Position numbers and translations under genes: made by a program | The notes under the pieces: generated by a model | Seen by the model: only the letters and a program-made list of their open reading frames with translations | Told to the model about the DNA's origin: nothing | Databases searched by the model: none | In this document: one piece after another, positions 13,601 to 26,000 of the stretch | Numbering within the stretch: the stretch's first letter is position 1 | Layout: every line of letters starts with the position of its first letter | Assembly: GCA_017163975.1 (NCBI GenBank) | Contig: JAFFSR010000004.1 | Coordinates: 868,001-932,000 of the forward strand | Reading direction: 5' to 3' | Source: Anastatus disparis | Lineage: Eukaryota > Arthropoda > Insecta > Hymenoptera > Eupelmidae | Length of the DNA stretch: 64,000 bases

Positions 13601-16600
13601 ATCTTTTAAAATTAGAAGAAAAAGAAAGATTAAGTCTTAAGAAACATTTCAATTAGTATAATATTATATGATTAGAAATTATTTTTTTAAATATGAAGAA
13701 AAATCCATTTTTAAGCTTTTTATTTTTTAGTAAAGTTAAGCTTTTAGAATAATACAATGAAAATGTGTGGGAATTCAACATCTTTACTTTTGTATAAAAA
13801 TTAATAATTTATAAAACAAGAACTCTGTAATTTAATAATTGATTTTAAATTTGTCTTTAAATGATACTTTTTAAAAGTTATTCAATATAATCTTTTTTCC
13901 TGTGCATGTATATCTTCATTAAGATTTTTGGTTCAGTGCTAATTACATATTTAGATAGCAATAAATAAAATGTTCAAATTAAACAATTTGAATACATATA
14001 ATTGCAAGATAGAAAATTTTCATTCTCTTTTTTCCAATTACTCTATATATATTTATTAACACTTTGAAATTCTTCGACGTAAACTTCATTGAAGCCAGTA
14101 TAAACATTATCTTAACTTTTGTAATAAGTACTTTGCACATAGGTGTCGAGAGGAACTTTTGCGAAAGAGTACAAGTTAGAAAGGAGAGTAGAATCTCTTT
14201 AATTATACTATAGAAAATGCCTTTCCTCCCCCTCGCATTTCTCTCTCACGAAAATATCGAAGGTACGTTATATGCTCCTGCTTATTTCGCATAGTGTGCC
14301 TTTTCGTGGATATACACTCGAGCGTTATACAGTAAAAGTCGGTATATACAGTTACACTGCTACACCATTTTGCATAATTTTGACGATTTAGAAGTGCGAG
14401 CTTTCGCTAGTACTTTACCCCTAGGGAGAAAAAGGAGGAGTGGGAGGGGAGGGAGAAGATATTTGGCATAAAATTATGCTCTTTACCCTTTAGCTAAATG
14501 AAATTGCTATCGTAGTCGGAAGGCTAATTAAGTTTTTCTACGTACATAATTTCTCTTAGATTATTTTATCTGTTAAATTAGTTGAAATTTCATTTAAAAA
14601 AATAACAGTGGTTGGATGAAGTTTCTTGTTTATTTTTTATTCTCCTGTTTTTGTACATGCTATATTTAATATTAAAATTAATTTTCATTCATTTTATTGT
14701 TTATCAAAAAAATTGTAATGTTCTTACTTTTGCTAAAAAAGAAATTCATTTTTTGAATGTGGCAAGTTGAGATGCGAAGTAGCCAATAAATGCACGATTT
14801 TTTTTCATTAATGCAATACTTTCTCTAATAATTTATAAACATGTAAAGTGTTTTATACTATTTTAAGAGCACGGCATATTTAAACATATAAAAAGAGTAC
14901 ATCATTTTCACATAAATTAGCCAAAACGATATAATTTAATGTCTTGCAACAGTTAGTGAGACAGACAAATGAAGTAGCGAAATTAACATTTTTTTTAAAT
15001 ACCTATACCCAAAGGTTATTATGAATGCATTCATCAATTATATTTTTCTTCGTACTTTGTTTATCTATTCTTCATAATTGATCTCATTGATTTTAGAATT
15101 GTTCTAGAAACCATATACAATATATCAGATAACACTGTTACAAAGTGATACATTAGTGATAAACAATATTTATTGGTTTCTTATTTAATTTCATAAAAAT
15201 GGAACATTTCACAAATAAATTAAATTTGTGAAATTTCATACTTGAAAATTTATTAAAATGAAAAAAGGAACACAATCTTTCATTAAGAAAATAAGAAATT
15301 AAAGTCGTTATGAAACGTCATTGTCATATTTATAGTACATAAAATTCTCGCAAAACTTGGTGTACTGAGATTTATCATCGATTATACGACCTTCATAAAC
15401 TCATCGCTTACCACTTTTCGTTCCCTCTCTCTTTTCAATTTATTAAAGTATCCTTATATATATACCAAAGAGCAGATTGTCGTACTGGATGAAGCAGGCT
15501 TGCGAGCGTATATATATAGAAGCGCGAGCCTCTCGTAAATCATGAGAAAAACGTATATGCGCGAAGAAGCAAAAGAGAAAAAGCTTCTTATAACGGCCAA
15601 TATCTTCGTTAACGACATACAATCCAAAGTTGGGTTGGTCGAAAGTAAAAAAAAAGAGGTTGTCAAAATTGCTTTTATTTAATATTTTTATGTTTTATTT
15701 TTATCGAGATAATATAAAGTTTGCAAAACGTTTGCTAATAATGTAGGTGAGCTTTTTTAATTTTTTTAGCTAATATTTAAAAATAAAAACTTATCTCTGG
15801 AAATATATTTTTTTTTTAAACGTGTTTAACTTTTTATTAATTTTATATAAGAATAAGTAAGAAAGTAAAAGTTAAATGTAAGTATCGATTGATTTTTTTG
15901 GAACTAATTAAAAATTGAAAATTCGATACATCATAAAAAGAATTTTTCAACAAAAATTTTTATAACCGTGACGGTGATGCTGATACGTCTTTTTATCACA
16001 GAAAAAATTGTTCTGATAATATTATCACATTTTCCAATAAAAATTTTTGAAAATATCTATGGCATTTTCAATGATGAGATTATATTTCAAGGTTATCATA
16101 ATAGCATAAGTAATTTTCAATGGAAAACTTTTGTTATCCTTCATTAGTGTATTTTATGATTACAAAATAATTAAATGAGTCTGATAATTAAAAAAATGAA
16201 AAATTGAGAAGCAATGGGAAACGAAAACAAAGTGTGTATGTATACATACATGTTACATTTTAATAAATAGTGACAAAAATGCATGCAGCAATTAATAATT
16301 TCGCACGATAATTTCGATAAATTTGAAAAATTATCACTAAACAAAGAATACCATTTGATTTCAATCTGTTCGATGTAACATTTATTTCAATTTACGTCAA
16401 AACAAGAACGTTAAATATCACATAATTTACTATTATTTTATGAAAATTGATCCTTTAACTTATTGTTATTAAATAATAAGAAAAAAGAAAAAAAAATTAT
16501 AACTTTGATATCAAAAATAAATGTCGAACGACATAACTCGAAGCTTTTAACATCTTTCAAGTAAAAAGCAAAAAAAAGAGAAGCATAAAAATAAAATATT

Positions 16601-19600
16601 AAAAGTAACCCAATCCAAAACAAGATCTCTCTCCCAAAGAAGGTACTTCTTCATTCACAATATAATTCCCATGATACTGTCAAAACTTACGTTCCAAACA
16701 TTTTTGCTCTACGAAACAACGGTCTTCGAGATGTAAAATAAGTTAAAGGACACGTGTATATATATACACACACGAAAGAAGTCATAGTCGTTTCCTTGAA
16801 ACATTGATGAAAGATTTTTCCTTGCAAGCATGAAAAACATAGGTATATGTATAGAGAAAGACTATATTTGCGTAACCTGCGCTGTGGAGAGGGCATCACA
16901 TAAAAATGCAAGTCCGTTGTGTTGCGAGAAAAATAAAGACAGTAGAAATATAGCAAAAAAAAGTAAAAAAAAAAGAGAAAGCTATAGAAACAGAGAAAAT
17001 TGTTGGTGCTGAAAGGCAACAACGAAGGCCTGACAAGGTAGAAATAAAAAAAAGAAGAAAAAAACATAGACATGGGAAATAGAAGCTAAAGCGAGCCATG
17101 GGAAAAGTGATAAAGAAAAACTCAAAGAGCCAAAGTCTTTTGCAAATCATATAAGAAAAAAAATGAAAAAAAAAATAAAACTAAAAAAAGAAAAGAAACA
17201 AAAAAAAAGAGAGAGAGTCAAGATTGACGTGAACGCATATCCGCTGACGTTGCGCTACTCAATAAAACAGGCGAAACAAAAAGCCATCGTAAAACATCGG
17301 TCTAAAACTTTCATGCGCACAGATGCTTCCCTTCTATCTTTTCCACTGCTATACTACATATGTTGCTAGTATATTCATCTATCCATTTTTCTTTCTTCAA
17401 TCCTTGCATACAAAAATTTTTGTATCTCCCCACCTCTGCTTCTCCCTTTCTCTCCTTAACTTTTCTACTAAATAAAAATAGGTAAAGCTTTAGCCCTTTT
17501 TTTCTTTTTTACTTCCCGTTTCTATACATTCTCGCTATACTTTATGTATATGAACAGGTAGACGTCAAGTATTAAATACAGTATGCAACAAGGGTGGAAT
17601 GGGATATTTCTTCTTTTTTTTGCTACTTTGTAAAAATGCTACTGCAGTAAGAATGACGTTGAGCTGAGATAAAGGATGTTAAGAATAAATGGACGAGCAC
17701 ATCAATCTATTTTGGATATAAGAAGTATAACGTTAAAGGATAAAACAAGTTAAATTTTCTTTTTGAACATGGTAATAAGACTTTATGGATAGTGGAAGTG
17801 AATTATGAAGAGATGAGGATGCTACCTTTTTTATTTTATACAATCATTTTTTTCTTTACTCTTTTTTCAAGTTTAATGTAAGTTTAATCAACTTTTGACA
17901 GATAATAATTTTTATGTGATGTACTAGTTTATAAATACGTCTTTTATTTTCGTGCGTGGATGTAATTTTATTACTTATTTTATCTTGTTAATGTATCTTT
18001 ATGTAATAAACTTAAAACGATCGTGCAGTGATGTGCTTATAACGAGTTATTTTTTATTTACGATACTTTAGGGAACTTACATTTCATAAAACAAATTTTG
18101 TTAAATAAAATAAATAAAGATTAGATAAGAATCAGCTCTAATCTTCATTTTTGAAAAAGAATTGTTTTTCATGTGATTATCGTATGTGAATATTCAACAA
18201 GGTAAACAGTCCCAATGTACAGATGATTTTAAAAATATATTATACTTTATTAAGTAGAAATCTAAGCTAATTTCTAGCTAAATTTTAATACACTTAACTA
18301 AATTGTTATTTTTTATTAACCTATTGAGACTAATAAAACCTTGCTGATTAAATAAATATTATTGATTCATAAAAGGCTCCTATTTATTCTGTATTTTTTT
18401 TATAAATTAATTTAACTAAATATTTAAAAACTCTAATAAGATAAACCAAAATTCAAAGAATACAACATTATTTAAAAGTCAAGTATATAAAGTCAACTAT
18501 ACAAGTAGGTCTCAAGTACTGGTTTTACACCTTGAAGAAAGAAACAAAAAGCAATAAGTAAAATAAAAAAAAAACTACAAGAAGAAAAAGAAAGGAAAGT
18601 GGTCTATTATAAAATCTCGGGGGACTACGGGTATACGACGAAAGGTGGCAACGGTGAAAAGGAACAAAAGAATCAGTGAAAGAGATAACGATTGCACTGG
18701 TAACCAATTCCTTAGTGAATTTTCGTCTAGAAAATTTTAGAATGTACGGAAAAGGTTTGCCCGTTTTACTAGTATCTTGTGAAATTAACCGATAAAGAGA
18801 GATTTTACGATTTTATTCTTCTTTGTTTTCGTTCACCGAGGAAAAGAATCACTTGCAATTGTAATGAAGATTCATTAAAGCATACAAAAAATTTACAAGC
18901 AAAAGTATTATGTTCAATTGATGTGGAAAAAATATGAATGATCAATTATAATTTTAGATCGTAAAATTAAAATTTTATTTGTTTAATAGAATTTGATATA
19001 ATGGTTAAATTAATATTAAATTTGTATAATTTATTATGAATTAATAATGATATAAATTCTAATAAAGTTAAACATAAATTTTATATTATGAATAACATTA
19101 ATTTAATGCGTCATAATTTATAAATATGTGATAAAATAATACTAAAGTATTAGCATTATCTTATATTCGAATTTCATTATTCGTTTCTAAATAATATTAT
19201 TCTTTTTATTTTTGTTTATTGGATGATTATTCATAACTAATAATTTAAAAAAACACATTAATTATTCATAACAAAATTAAACGCAAGTACAAATCACAAT
19301 ATTCAAAATTATACAGTTCGCATCTATCATATTATATTAATAATATAAAATAAGCAATAAAAAACTTTGATAATACAAGTTAATTTCAGTTGAATTAATA
19401 ATTTTCTCGCTTATAACATCACTGAAATTTCATCGAAATAAAATGCGCATTTTATTTCTCGCTAGCATCATTTTTAAGTTTTTTGTTATCCTTTTGAACT
19501 TCGTAAAAGTGTCGAAAAGTTCCGTTACATTATGAAAAAAAAGGGGAAAAAAGAAAGATTACAATATTTTTTTTCTCTTACTCCAATATCGTATGCAGTT

Positions 19601-19616
19601 AACTCAGTACATCACG

Positions 19617-19796
19617 CGTCGCGTCGTCGTTGTCTCTGTTAAGCGAATTGAAGAAGGGATGAGGCGAGAGAGAGAGGAATAAAAGTATAGAACCGAACGA
19701 CGCCCCTGGGAAACTTGAAGCTTTCGCCTCTGTTTCTTAATCTCTTTTTCTGTATTTTCTTTTTCTTTTCGTCGTTGTCGTCGTCGTAGTCGTCGG
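19617..19796. repeat. Two short (TCG)n tracts
   Basis: Imperfect TCG/GTC triplet runs at 19,617-19,632 and 19,770-19,796, the second reading GTCGTTGTCGTCGTCGTAG. They flank a GAGAGAG tract and lie in a GC-richer island. The frames they open are short and not exon-like. Confidence 0.7.
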
Positions 19797-20576
19797 CAAA
19801 GTTTCTCTTTCGTGAAATTTACAAAAAAAAAAGAAAAAGATGAAAAAAGAAATAAAAAATAACGAATCGCTTTAAGTCTTTCTTAATTTAGTTTTAGGCA
19901 AATTGGTTTAGTAGTAATTTTTGAATTTCCAAAAGTTTTATGTTGAGTTATGTTACTTATTTCAAAATTTATCAACTTATTGTCATCTGAAATTGAAATT
20001 TTTCTTTTAATGATTTCAGAGTAATTAAAAAATTTATTAATATTAACAAATTAATCGACAGGAATTTAACGGTATGAAAATTTATAAAACTATTTTAATT
20101 AATTTTAAAATTACTATAGAAATAGATTTAAAAATTTAATATTTATTATTATTCATATTCCAAGTTTTTTTATAAATATTCAAAACGATTAATCGTGAAT
20201 TAAAAATTAAAAAAATTTGTATATTTTATTATTTTTCAATATTTGTTTCGAATTAAATTATAGTGATTAATTTACAAATCTCTTCCTTACTTTAAATTAA
20301 TTGTAATCCAAATAAATTTTCACTTTTTAATATTAATAACCCATCTTCATTTAAATTGTAAGAGATTTAAAAAAAAAAGAAATGAGAAAGAATAAACGAA
20401 AAATATATCTAAAAATCCTCAATAATTTAAAACTTAAAGTAAGCGAAAGAAATGTATTGTAGTTTTTTTTCCTTGACATAAAGCTAGCAAGTCGATTTAA
20501 CATGTTAAACTTAAAACGGGGATTAACAATGCATATGTCGATTGTGCGATTACACGCTACAACTACATCTTTCGTA

Positions 20577-20601
20577 TAGAGAGAGAGAGTGAGAGAGAGA
20601 G
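20577..20601. repeat. (GA)n microsatellite
   Basis: GAGAGAGA tract with one GT interruption, about 25 bp. Confidence 0.9.
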
Positions 20602-21285
20602 CCCTTTAGTGACAAATCCAATTTTATGACTAGCCGGACATTACTATTGTCCGACACACTCACGAAACATGGATTAAGCTTTTGGAAATAGGGAGGGAGA
20701 GAAGAGAGGAAAAGCTCTTTCGACGGAATCTCATAAAATATTGGCTTGGCACATTTATTTTTACGGCTTATTATCGTAAAGCTTGTGTTTCGCGCATACG
20801 CTTCCTGTCTTAATCTTGTGACAAATGATTAGCTTGTATCTATAATACCATTATTTATATTATTACGTTTTCTTTTTTTTTACCTTTTTTTTTATATCAT
20901 TGCTTTTGAATTGTAGATATTTTTCTGATATTTATTCGATGTATATTTTTTTTTATGAAATTTTATTATTTTTCATGTAAATTTTAGGATTAATTATTTA
21001 CTATTATTACAAAGTTTGATACTTAATTCATAGGTAGTTAATTATCAACGTAGAATCTGTTTTCATTTGAGTAAAAATAGTAAGACTGAGATTGAATGGA
21101 TATTTTGTCTATTGAAATTTTAAAAAGTTCTCTAAAAATATGAAATAAATGCAAAATGATCTACATAACGGTAAACTTAAAATAGTTTTTACTAATAGCA
21201 CTATTATTGAGTTTATGAACGAATTGGCGCTTTGAGAAAAATGACCCCCTTTCATAAAAAAATATGTTTTTATAATCAACCATTG

Positions 21286-21480
21286 AGGTTGTCAGTAGCC
21301 CAGTCGGTAAAGCGACGGATTCATAATCTCGGGGACTCGAGTTCAAATCCCGCTCTCGGCTGATTTATACAATCACCACTGTACGTTACACGTGCTTCAC
21401 AAACGTACTGTGAGAAACCTCCGTCGCTAATTAGCATCGCAATGATAGCACAAATGCAAAAATTAAATAAAATAAATAAT
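21286..21480 (+). mobile_element. tRNA-derived SINE, family A, copy 2 (plus)
   Basis: A tRNA-like head with box A TAGCCCAGTCGG (21,296-21,307) and box B GAGTTCAAATCC (21,339-21,350) is followed by the family body (ATCACCACTGTACGTTAC, then CTCCGTCGCTAATTAGCATC) and an A-rich tail of AAATAAAATAAATAA type. Both Pol III boxes are close to consensus. The left boundary is inferred from alignment with the other copies, and I found no clear target-site duplication. Confidence 0.88.
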
Positions 21481-22137
21481 CTTATTTCTATGTAGTGCTT
21501 TATGACTTTCAGTAGATACAGACGTGTACAGAAAGACATTGAAATTTTACTAAGTTATTTTAAATTTTACTTTAAATTTTTTTATTTTGATATTTATTCT
21601 TTTATTACATTACAAAATTCGATATTGAATTCTTAATTATTATTTTTTTAACGAATTTTTTTCTGCATAATCAATAAAAATCTACTCGAGAGAAACTAGT
21701 ATATTTTTTATAATACTAAATACAGTATTTTATCTTTAACTTGGTCTAAAATTATAAAAATTTACAAAATTTTTATGTTTAATATTGTTGCTGCAATTTA
21801 TCATCCAATAATAACAAAAATTTAATTTGGAGGATATGATAAGCTTTTAAAATTCGTACCTCTGTGAAATCGAATCGTTAAGCCATATTAGCGCAAACTT
21901 AGTCGCACGGCTCTTAAAATTTGTAAAACTTACAGAAAACCATCCTTTTTTTCATTGTACTTTTTCGTATATCGTTCAATTATGTAAAACTCAAAAAATA
22001 TTGATTGGTATTAAATTATCGGACAAATTGTACACTTGAAAATAAAAAAAATATTTTTTGACACTCTGTGCGCGAAATTCAATTTTGCGTGCCTTTGTAG
22101 CGTACGCAAAATACTGTATTCGGACACACTATAAGTT

Positions 22138-22256
22138 GAGCGTGCGCAAAATGATTGAGCGTGCGCAAAATAGATTCAGCGTGCGCAAAATAAACTCAGC
22201 GTGCGCAAAATAGATTCGGCGTGCGCAAAATGAATTCAACGGGCGTAACATAAACA
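22138..22256. repeat. Six-unit, 20-bp CpG-rich minisatellite
   Basis: Six head-to-tail units of 19-20 bp share the core GCGTGCGCAAAAT; each is followed by a variable A/T hexamer and a purine-rich joint. The last unit is degenerate (GGGCGTAAC). A related single motif (CGTACGCAAAAT) lies just upstream near 22,101. The core contains the palindrome TGCGCA. The array is notable for its CpG content in very AT-rich DNA. Confidence 0.88.
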
Positions 22257-22346
22257 GTATGTCAACTGATATGGGGTAAAATTAAAATAACATAATTCTT
22301 TTTCTATAGATCAATGGATTGATAGGCGAAGTTGAAAATAATTTTC

Positions 22347-22790
22347 ACCTTTATTTTATAGTTTTGAAAATAATCTTTCAAAATTTAATCAGATCAAATA
22401 TATTTTCACAGAATATAAATTTAGTTGTTTTATAAATTGTGTTTTTTTATTTTATGAATTATTATTTATATTTCGGCCCCCGAATCACAGGACCCCCCTC
22501 TTCCGTCTCACACCAAATCCCTGTAAATTAATATTATAAATAATTGACTCTCTCGATATCAACCTTTATTTTATAGTTTTGACAATAATCTTTAAAAATT
22601 TAATCAGATCAAATATAATTCACAGAATATAAATTTAGTTGTTTTATAAATTGTGTTTTTTTATTTTATGAATTATTATTTATATTTCGGAGTCAGGGGC
22701 TCCGCCCCCGAATCTCAAGACCCCCCCTCTTCCGTCTCACACCGAATCCCTGTAAATTAATATTATAAATAATTGACTCTCTCGATATCA
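22347..22790. repeat. Tandem duplication, 215 and 229 bp
   Basis: Copy 1 (22,347-22,561) and copy 2 (22,562-22,790) share nearly the whole sequence from ACCTTTATTTTATAGTTTTG to GACTCTCTCGATATC. Copy 2 carries about 14 extra bases (AGTCAGGGGCTCCG) just before CCCCCGAAT, making a GC-rich palindromic block (GGGGCTCCGCCCC) that copy 1 lacks. Both copies keep a C-rich stretch (GACCCCCC) and TTCCGTCTCACACC. High identity between the copies implies a recent duplication. Confidence 0.9.
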
Positions 22791-22874
22791 AAGCATTATA
22801 TACAATACTAATGTAAATTCTTATGTTCAAAATAATCGATGTACGCATCGAATTTCGCGCAACTTGAGTCAAAA

Positions 22875-23009
22875 AATAGTATGTGTAACACGTGCGCTCA
22901 ACGGGATCTGTCACTCGTGTGAGTTTGGCGCCCTCGCTTCGCTCGGGCGACAAACTCTCACTCGTGCCAGAATCCCTTATTTCGCGCACTTGTTACACAA
23001 AATACTATT
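22875..23009. mobile_element. 135-bp foldback element
   Basis: The outer arms AATAGTATGTGTAACACGTG and its imperfect complement (CACTTGTTACACAAAATACT) pair. Inside, GTGCGC, GGGAT and CACTCGTG elements pair again, and the centre is a GC-rich hairpin with arms GAGTTTGGCGCCC and GGGCGACAAACTC around TCGCTTCGCTC. The element therefore folds along its whole length with a few mismatches, as foldback elements or MITEs do. A 98-codon minus-strand frame (22,693-22,989) across it is a by-product of the GC-rich hairpin. Confidence 0.65.
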
Positions 23010-26000
23010 ATAAAAGTGCAATTGAGTTATAAAAAAGAAATTAGTATTTTGAGTTTATTGAAACGGCACTGTTAATAAGAAATAGCCATGATGAAAATGT
23101 GCTGTATAATTCGCAGTTGTCTACTAAATAATTTTTTAATTTTCTAACTACCCGTATAATCTCAAATACTGCTAATATCTCAGTTAGATAATTTAGATCG
23201 TTCAATAGCTCATTTTTTAGCAAGAGATTAATTTTGATGATAATTTTAAGTAAACTATTTTCATTTGTGCAAGACTTTTTTGCTTCTGCTCAAATTTTTC
23301 CAGTCAATTTCTCAAAAAAAAGCTGATGAAATAATGACAATCTTTACTTACTAAATACGCAGATTAAAGCTATACATCTCAAACATACAGTTTGAACCAA
23401 AATTTAATGATTTTACAAAACATTATACACAACTAACGTTACTATAAAACCTAAAATAGGGGGTTTGGAAGACTATTTTAATGTTATAGTTTAACTCGTA
23501 GAACGTTAATCGCGCGTAACTGTTCTGTTCCATATACCCGGTTACTATTTCTCTCCTCTGTTCTGAGTGGACCCCATCTGTCGCTTATCGTACAAGACAT
23601 GTAAAATGTATGATGTTACTGCTCTACCTTTGATATAACGTATACATATACACGCGTTACATAGTTTTATTGGATTTCTGCTTATCATCCTCGTTGACTT
23701 TGATGCGTAATATGTCTGCGCCTTGTTAAGTAATGTTACATTAATAATTTCCCTTTTGGTTGGGAAACCTTATCAACCGATATCGATTTGCAAATGAATG
23801 AAACTTTATAGATTTTCAATCGTTGTACAATCGTATTCGATTCTTTTTTATTTCTTTTGTAAATATTAACTTTTTTTATATCGAAATTGACTCGAATCAA
23901 GATTGACTCGAAAAAATTTAATATGATGCAATTTCTAATTTTAAATGTTTCAAGTATAATTTTGTATGTTTATTTATGTTAAATTCAAGTTCATAACTGA
24001 CGTTTAAACTCAATGGAAAATTCACCGTACGATGTTAACAGAAAATATAATTTCTAGAACTTTATACAAGTAGCTAAACTGCTGAACTTGACATATACTT
24101 CGTAGTTGCAATATATAACAAAATGAAAAATCATAATATTTTAATACAAATAAAAAATAAATTAGTTTGTAAAAGTATTATGAATTTTGTTTTTCCTAAT
24201 TTAATTTTTAAGAAATGTATGATAAAAAAAGAAATTTTTATATTCTTTTTTAACAAATCATCTTGAAATAGAAAAAAAAACAAATAAATCATATTTGGAA
24301 TATTTTTTTTTATAAAAATTGATTAAAGAATGGATATAATTGAATAAAACCAAAATAAATATATCAAGTAACATTCGATTCTTGTTCCTCCTTATTACAA
24401 ACTTTATTTGTCTCACTTGGTATTTTCATTCTCTTTCTTTTGAGCTTAGTAGAATATTCAAACGTTCAATTATTCGCATCTATCCCTCCCTCACCTCTCT
24501 AGCAATCCCACATGTATACTGGTCTAAACTTTAACTTTAAGATAGTAAAAGAAGGTTTATATTGGAGAGTGTGTGTTCGGTAATTCCCTGGAATAAAATA
24601 GGAAATCGGGATCGTGTTCGACGGTCCGTATGCACAGCATAAACTAGATCACCTTTTCTTACTTTTCGGAAGATTTTTCCTGTAAAACACTCACGTTCAG
24701 GTCACCCTCTCTCTTTCTTTCTCTCTTTCTTGCTTTTTTGACTATAGATATAGGGTTTTTATATAACGTTAAAGTCGATGCCCCTACAACGTAATAATGC
24801 ATGGGTTATGTAGTTGGCTATGCTTCTTTTTTTTTAATGTCTCATCTATTTTCTTGGACTATGTAAAATTTATGACCTTTAGTGAACGTCTCCCTTTTTT
24901 TATGTTTCAAACGTAAAAAAATACTATAAAATTATCAAAATAAGGTCAGACAGAGTGCGATTTTTAAGGGTGTATGCTGCGAATTTTTGGACGAGAAAAA
25001 AAATTGGTGAGGATCAACGATATTTAATTTATGAAAATTGGTATATTTTGTATCCTGACAATTTAGAAAGATACAGCTTCTAAGATATTTTTTGTTTCTG
25101 ATGAGATTAATATAAAAATTTTTAATTTATTACCTAAGTTTTTAAAAACTGTTCTAAAACTCAACAGTTTTATTTACTAAATTGAGTTTTATACTCTTTT
25201 ACCTAAAAAAAAGCATCAAACTCAAATTTAAATACTGAAATAAAATAAACCTCATTATTAAAAAAGACTATAATTCAAACATTTAAAATTTAGAGTTTAA
25301 TTCTGTAAAAATATAATTTTTCTAGTTTTAATTAAAATTTAATAAGTTATTTATATAATTTATTATATATCGATCATATTTTATAAAATCTTTTAATTCA
25401 ATTTGAAATAGATCATTTTTTATGAGTCAATGTGTGTAATTTCCTAAAATCATAATTATATTTAAAGAAATTAATCAATCGTCCTCGCAATAAAAGATTT
25501 CCTATGTCATTTCAACTTCCGAATCGCATAAAGTTAAAATTTAAGGTAGCCTCCTACAGCAGAGAAATAATGTACAAGCGTATTCTTAAAGCGCTCGCGG
25601 CACACTGGCGAAAAATCCTGTACTCTTGATGAAAAAAGCTCCTCTCTTTTTCGATTCCCTCTCTTCTCTTAAAAATTTGCGAAGCCAAAGTATAGAAGAA
25701 GAAAGAAAGAAGGAAAAAAGGAAGAAAGCGCGAACCCCCGCGAGAGAGAGAGAGAGAGGAAGGGGTAAAGTTTTAGTAGTATACATATATAAGAGTAAGC
25801 TTTTTCTCCGAGGCCTCGTCTACTATTGGTCCGTTATAGCAGTAGGAGGCTGTGCTTTCAAGTTTGTAACGGCCACTTGTTATATTGGTTAGGCAGGAGG
25901 CCGGTGGGCCAGCAAAATCTCGATTGGCGGACGGGCGGAGCTCTTCTAGACTGGTGGGATATATTCCTAACTATATATGTATATACATGCAAGTAACGCG

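Larger units (their letters stand above)
10620..21285. other. AT-rich spacer with polypurine islands
   Basis: No gene is recognised. GC-richer or purine-rich islands occur at about 10,970-11,400, 12,900-13,260, 14,140-14,480 (with a G-rich AGGAGTGGGAGGGGAGGG tract near 14,433-14,453), 15,400-15,640, 16,620-17,560, 18,530-18,710, 19,500-19,830 and 20,560-20,800. Open frames of up to 128 codons sit in these islands on both strands and are compositional artefacts (Phe/Tyr/Leu runs facing Lys/Arg/Glu runs). The intervening DNA is plain AT-rich sequence. Confidence 0.55.
22053..22876. mobile_element. Composite element bounded by imperfect inverted repeats
   Basis: The left boundary (TTTTTTGACACTCTGTGCGC, then GAAATTCAATTTTGCGT, 22,053-22,090) is matched in inverted orientation at 22,843-22,876, the shared core being TTTTTTGAC, GCGCGAAATTC and GCGT, with small indels. 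Between them lie a 20-bp CpG-rich tandem array and a tandem duplication of about 215 bp. Terminal inverted repeats with subterminal tandem motifs are typical of some non-autonomous DNA transposons, whose subterminal repeats bind transposase. No transposase frame is present. The right end runs directly into the foldback at 22,875-23,009, so both could be parts of one element of about 950 bp. Confidence 0.45.

Noticed and set aside
16687..17150. Overlapping open frames of 128, 84 and 60 codons on both strands
   Set aside because: They translate a polypurine tract: Phe/Tyr/Leu runs on one strand, Lys/Arg/Glu runs on the other. No domain, no splice signals and mutual overlap argue against coding.
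22693..22989. 98-codon minus-strand frame with SLSPERSEGAKL
   Set aside because: The segment is the translation of the GC-rich foldback hairpin and does not represent a gene.
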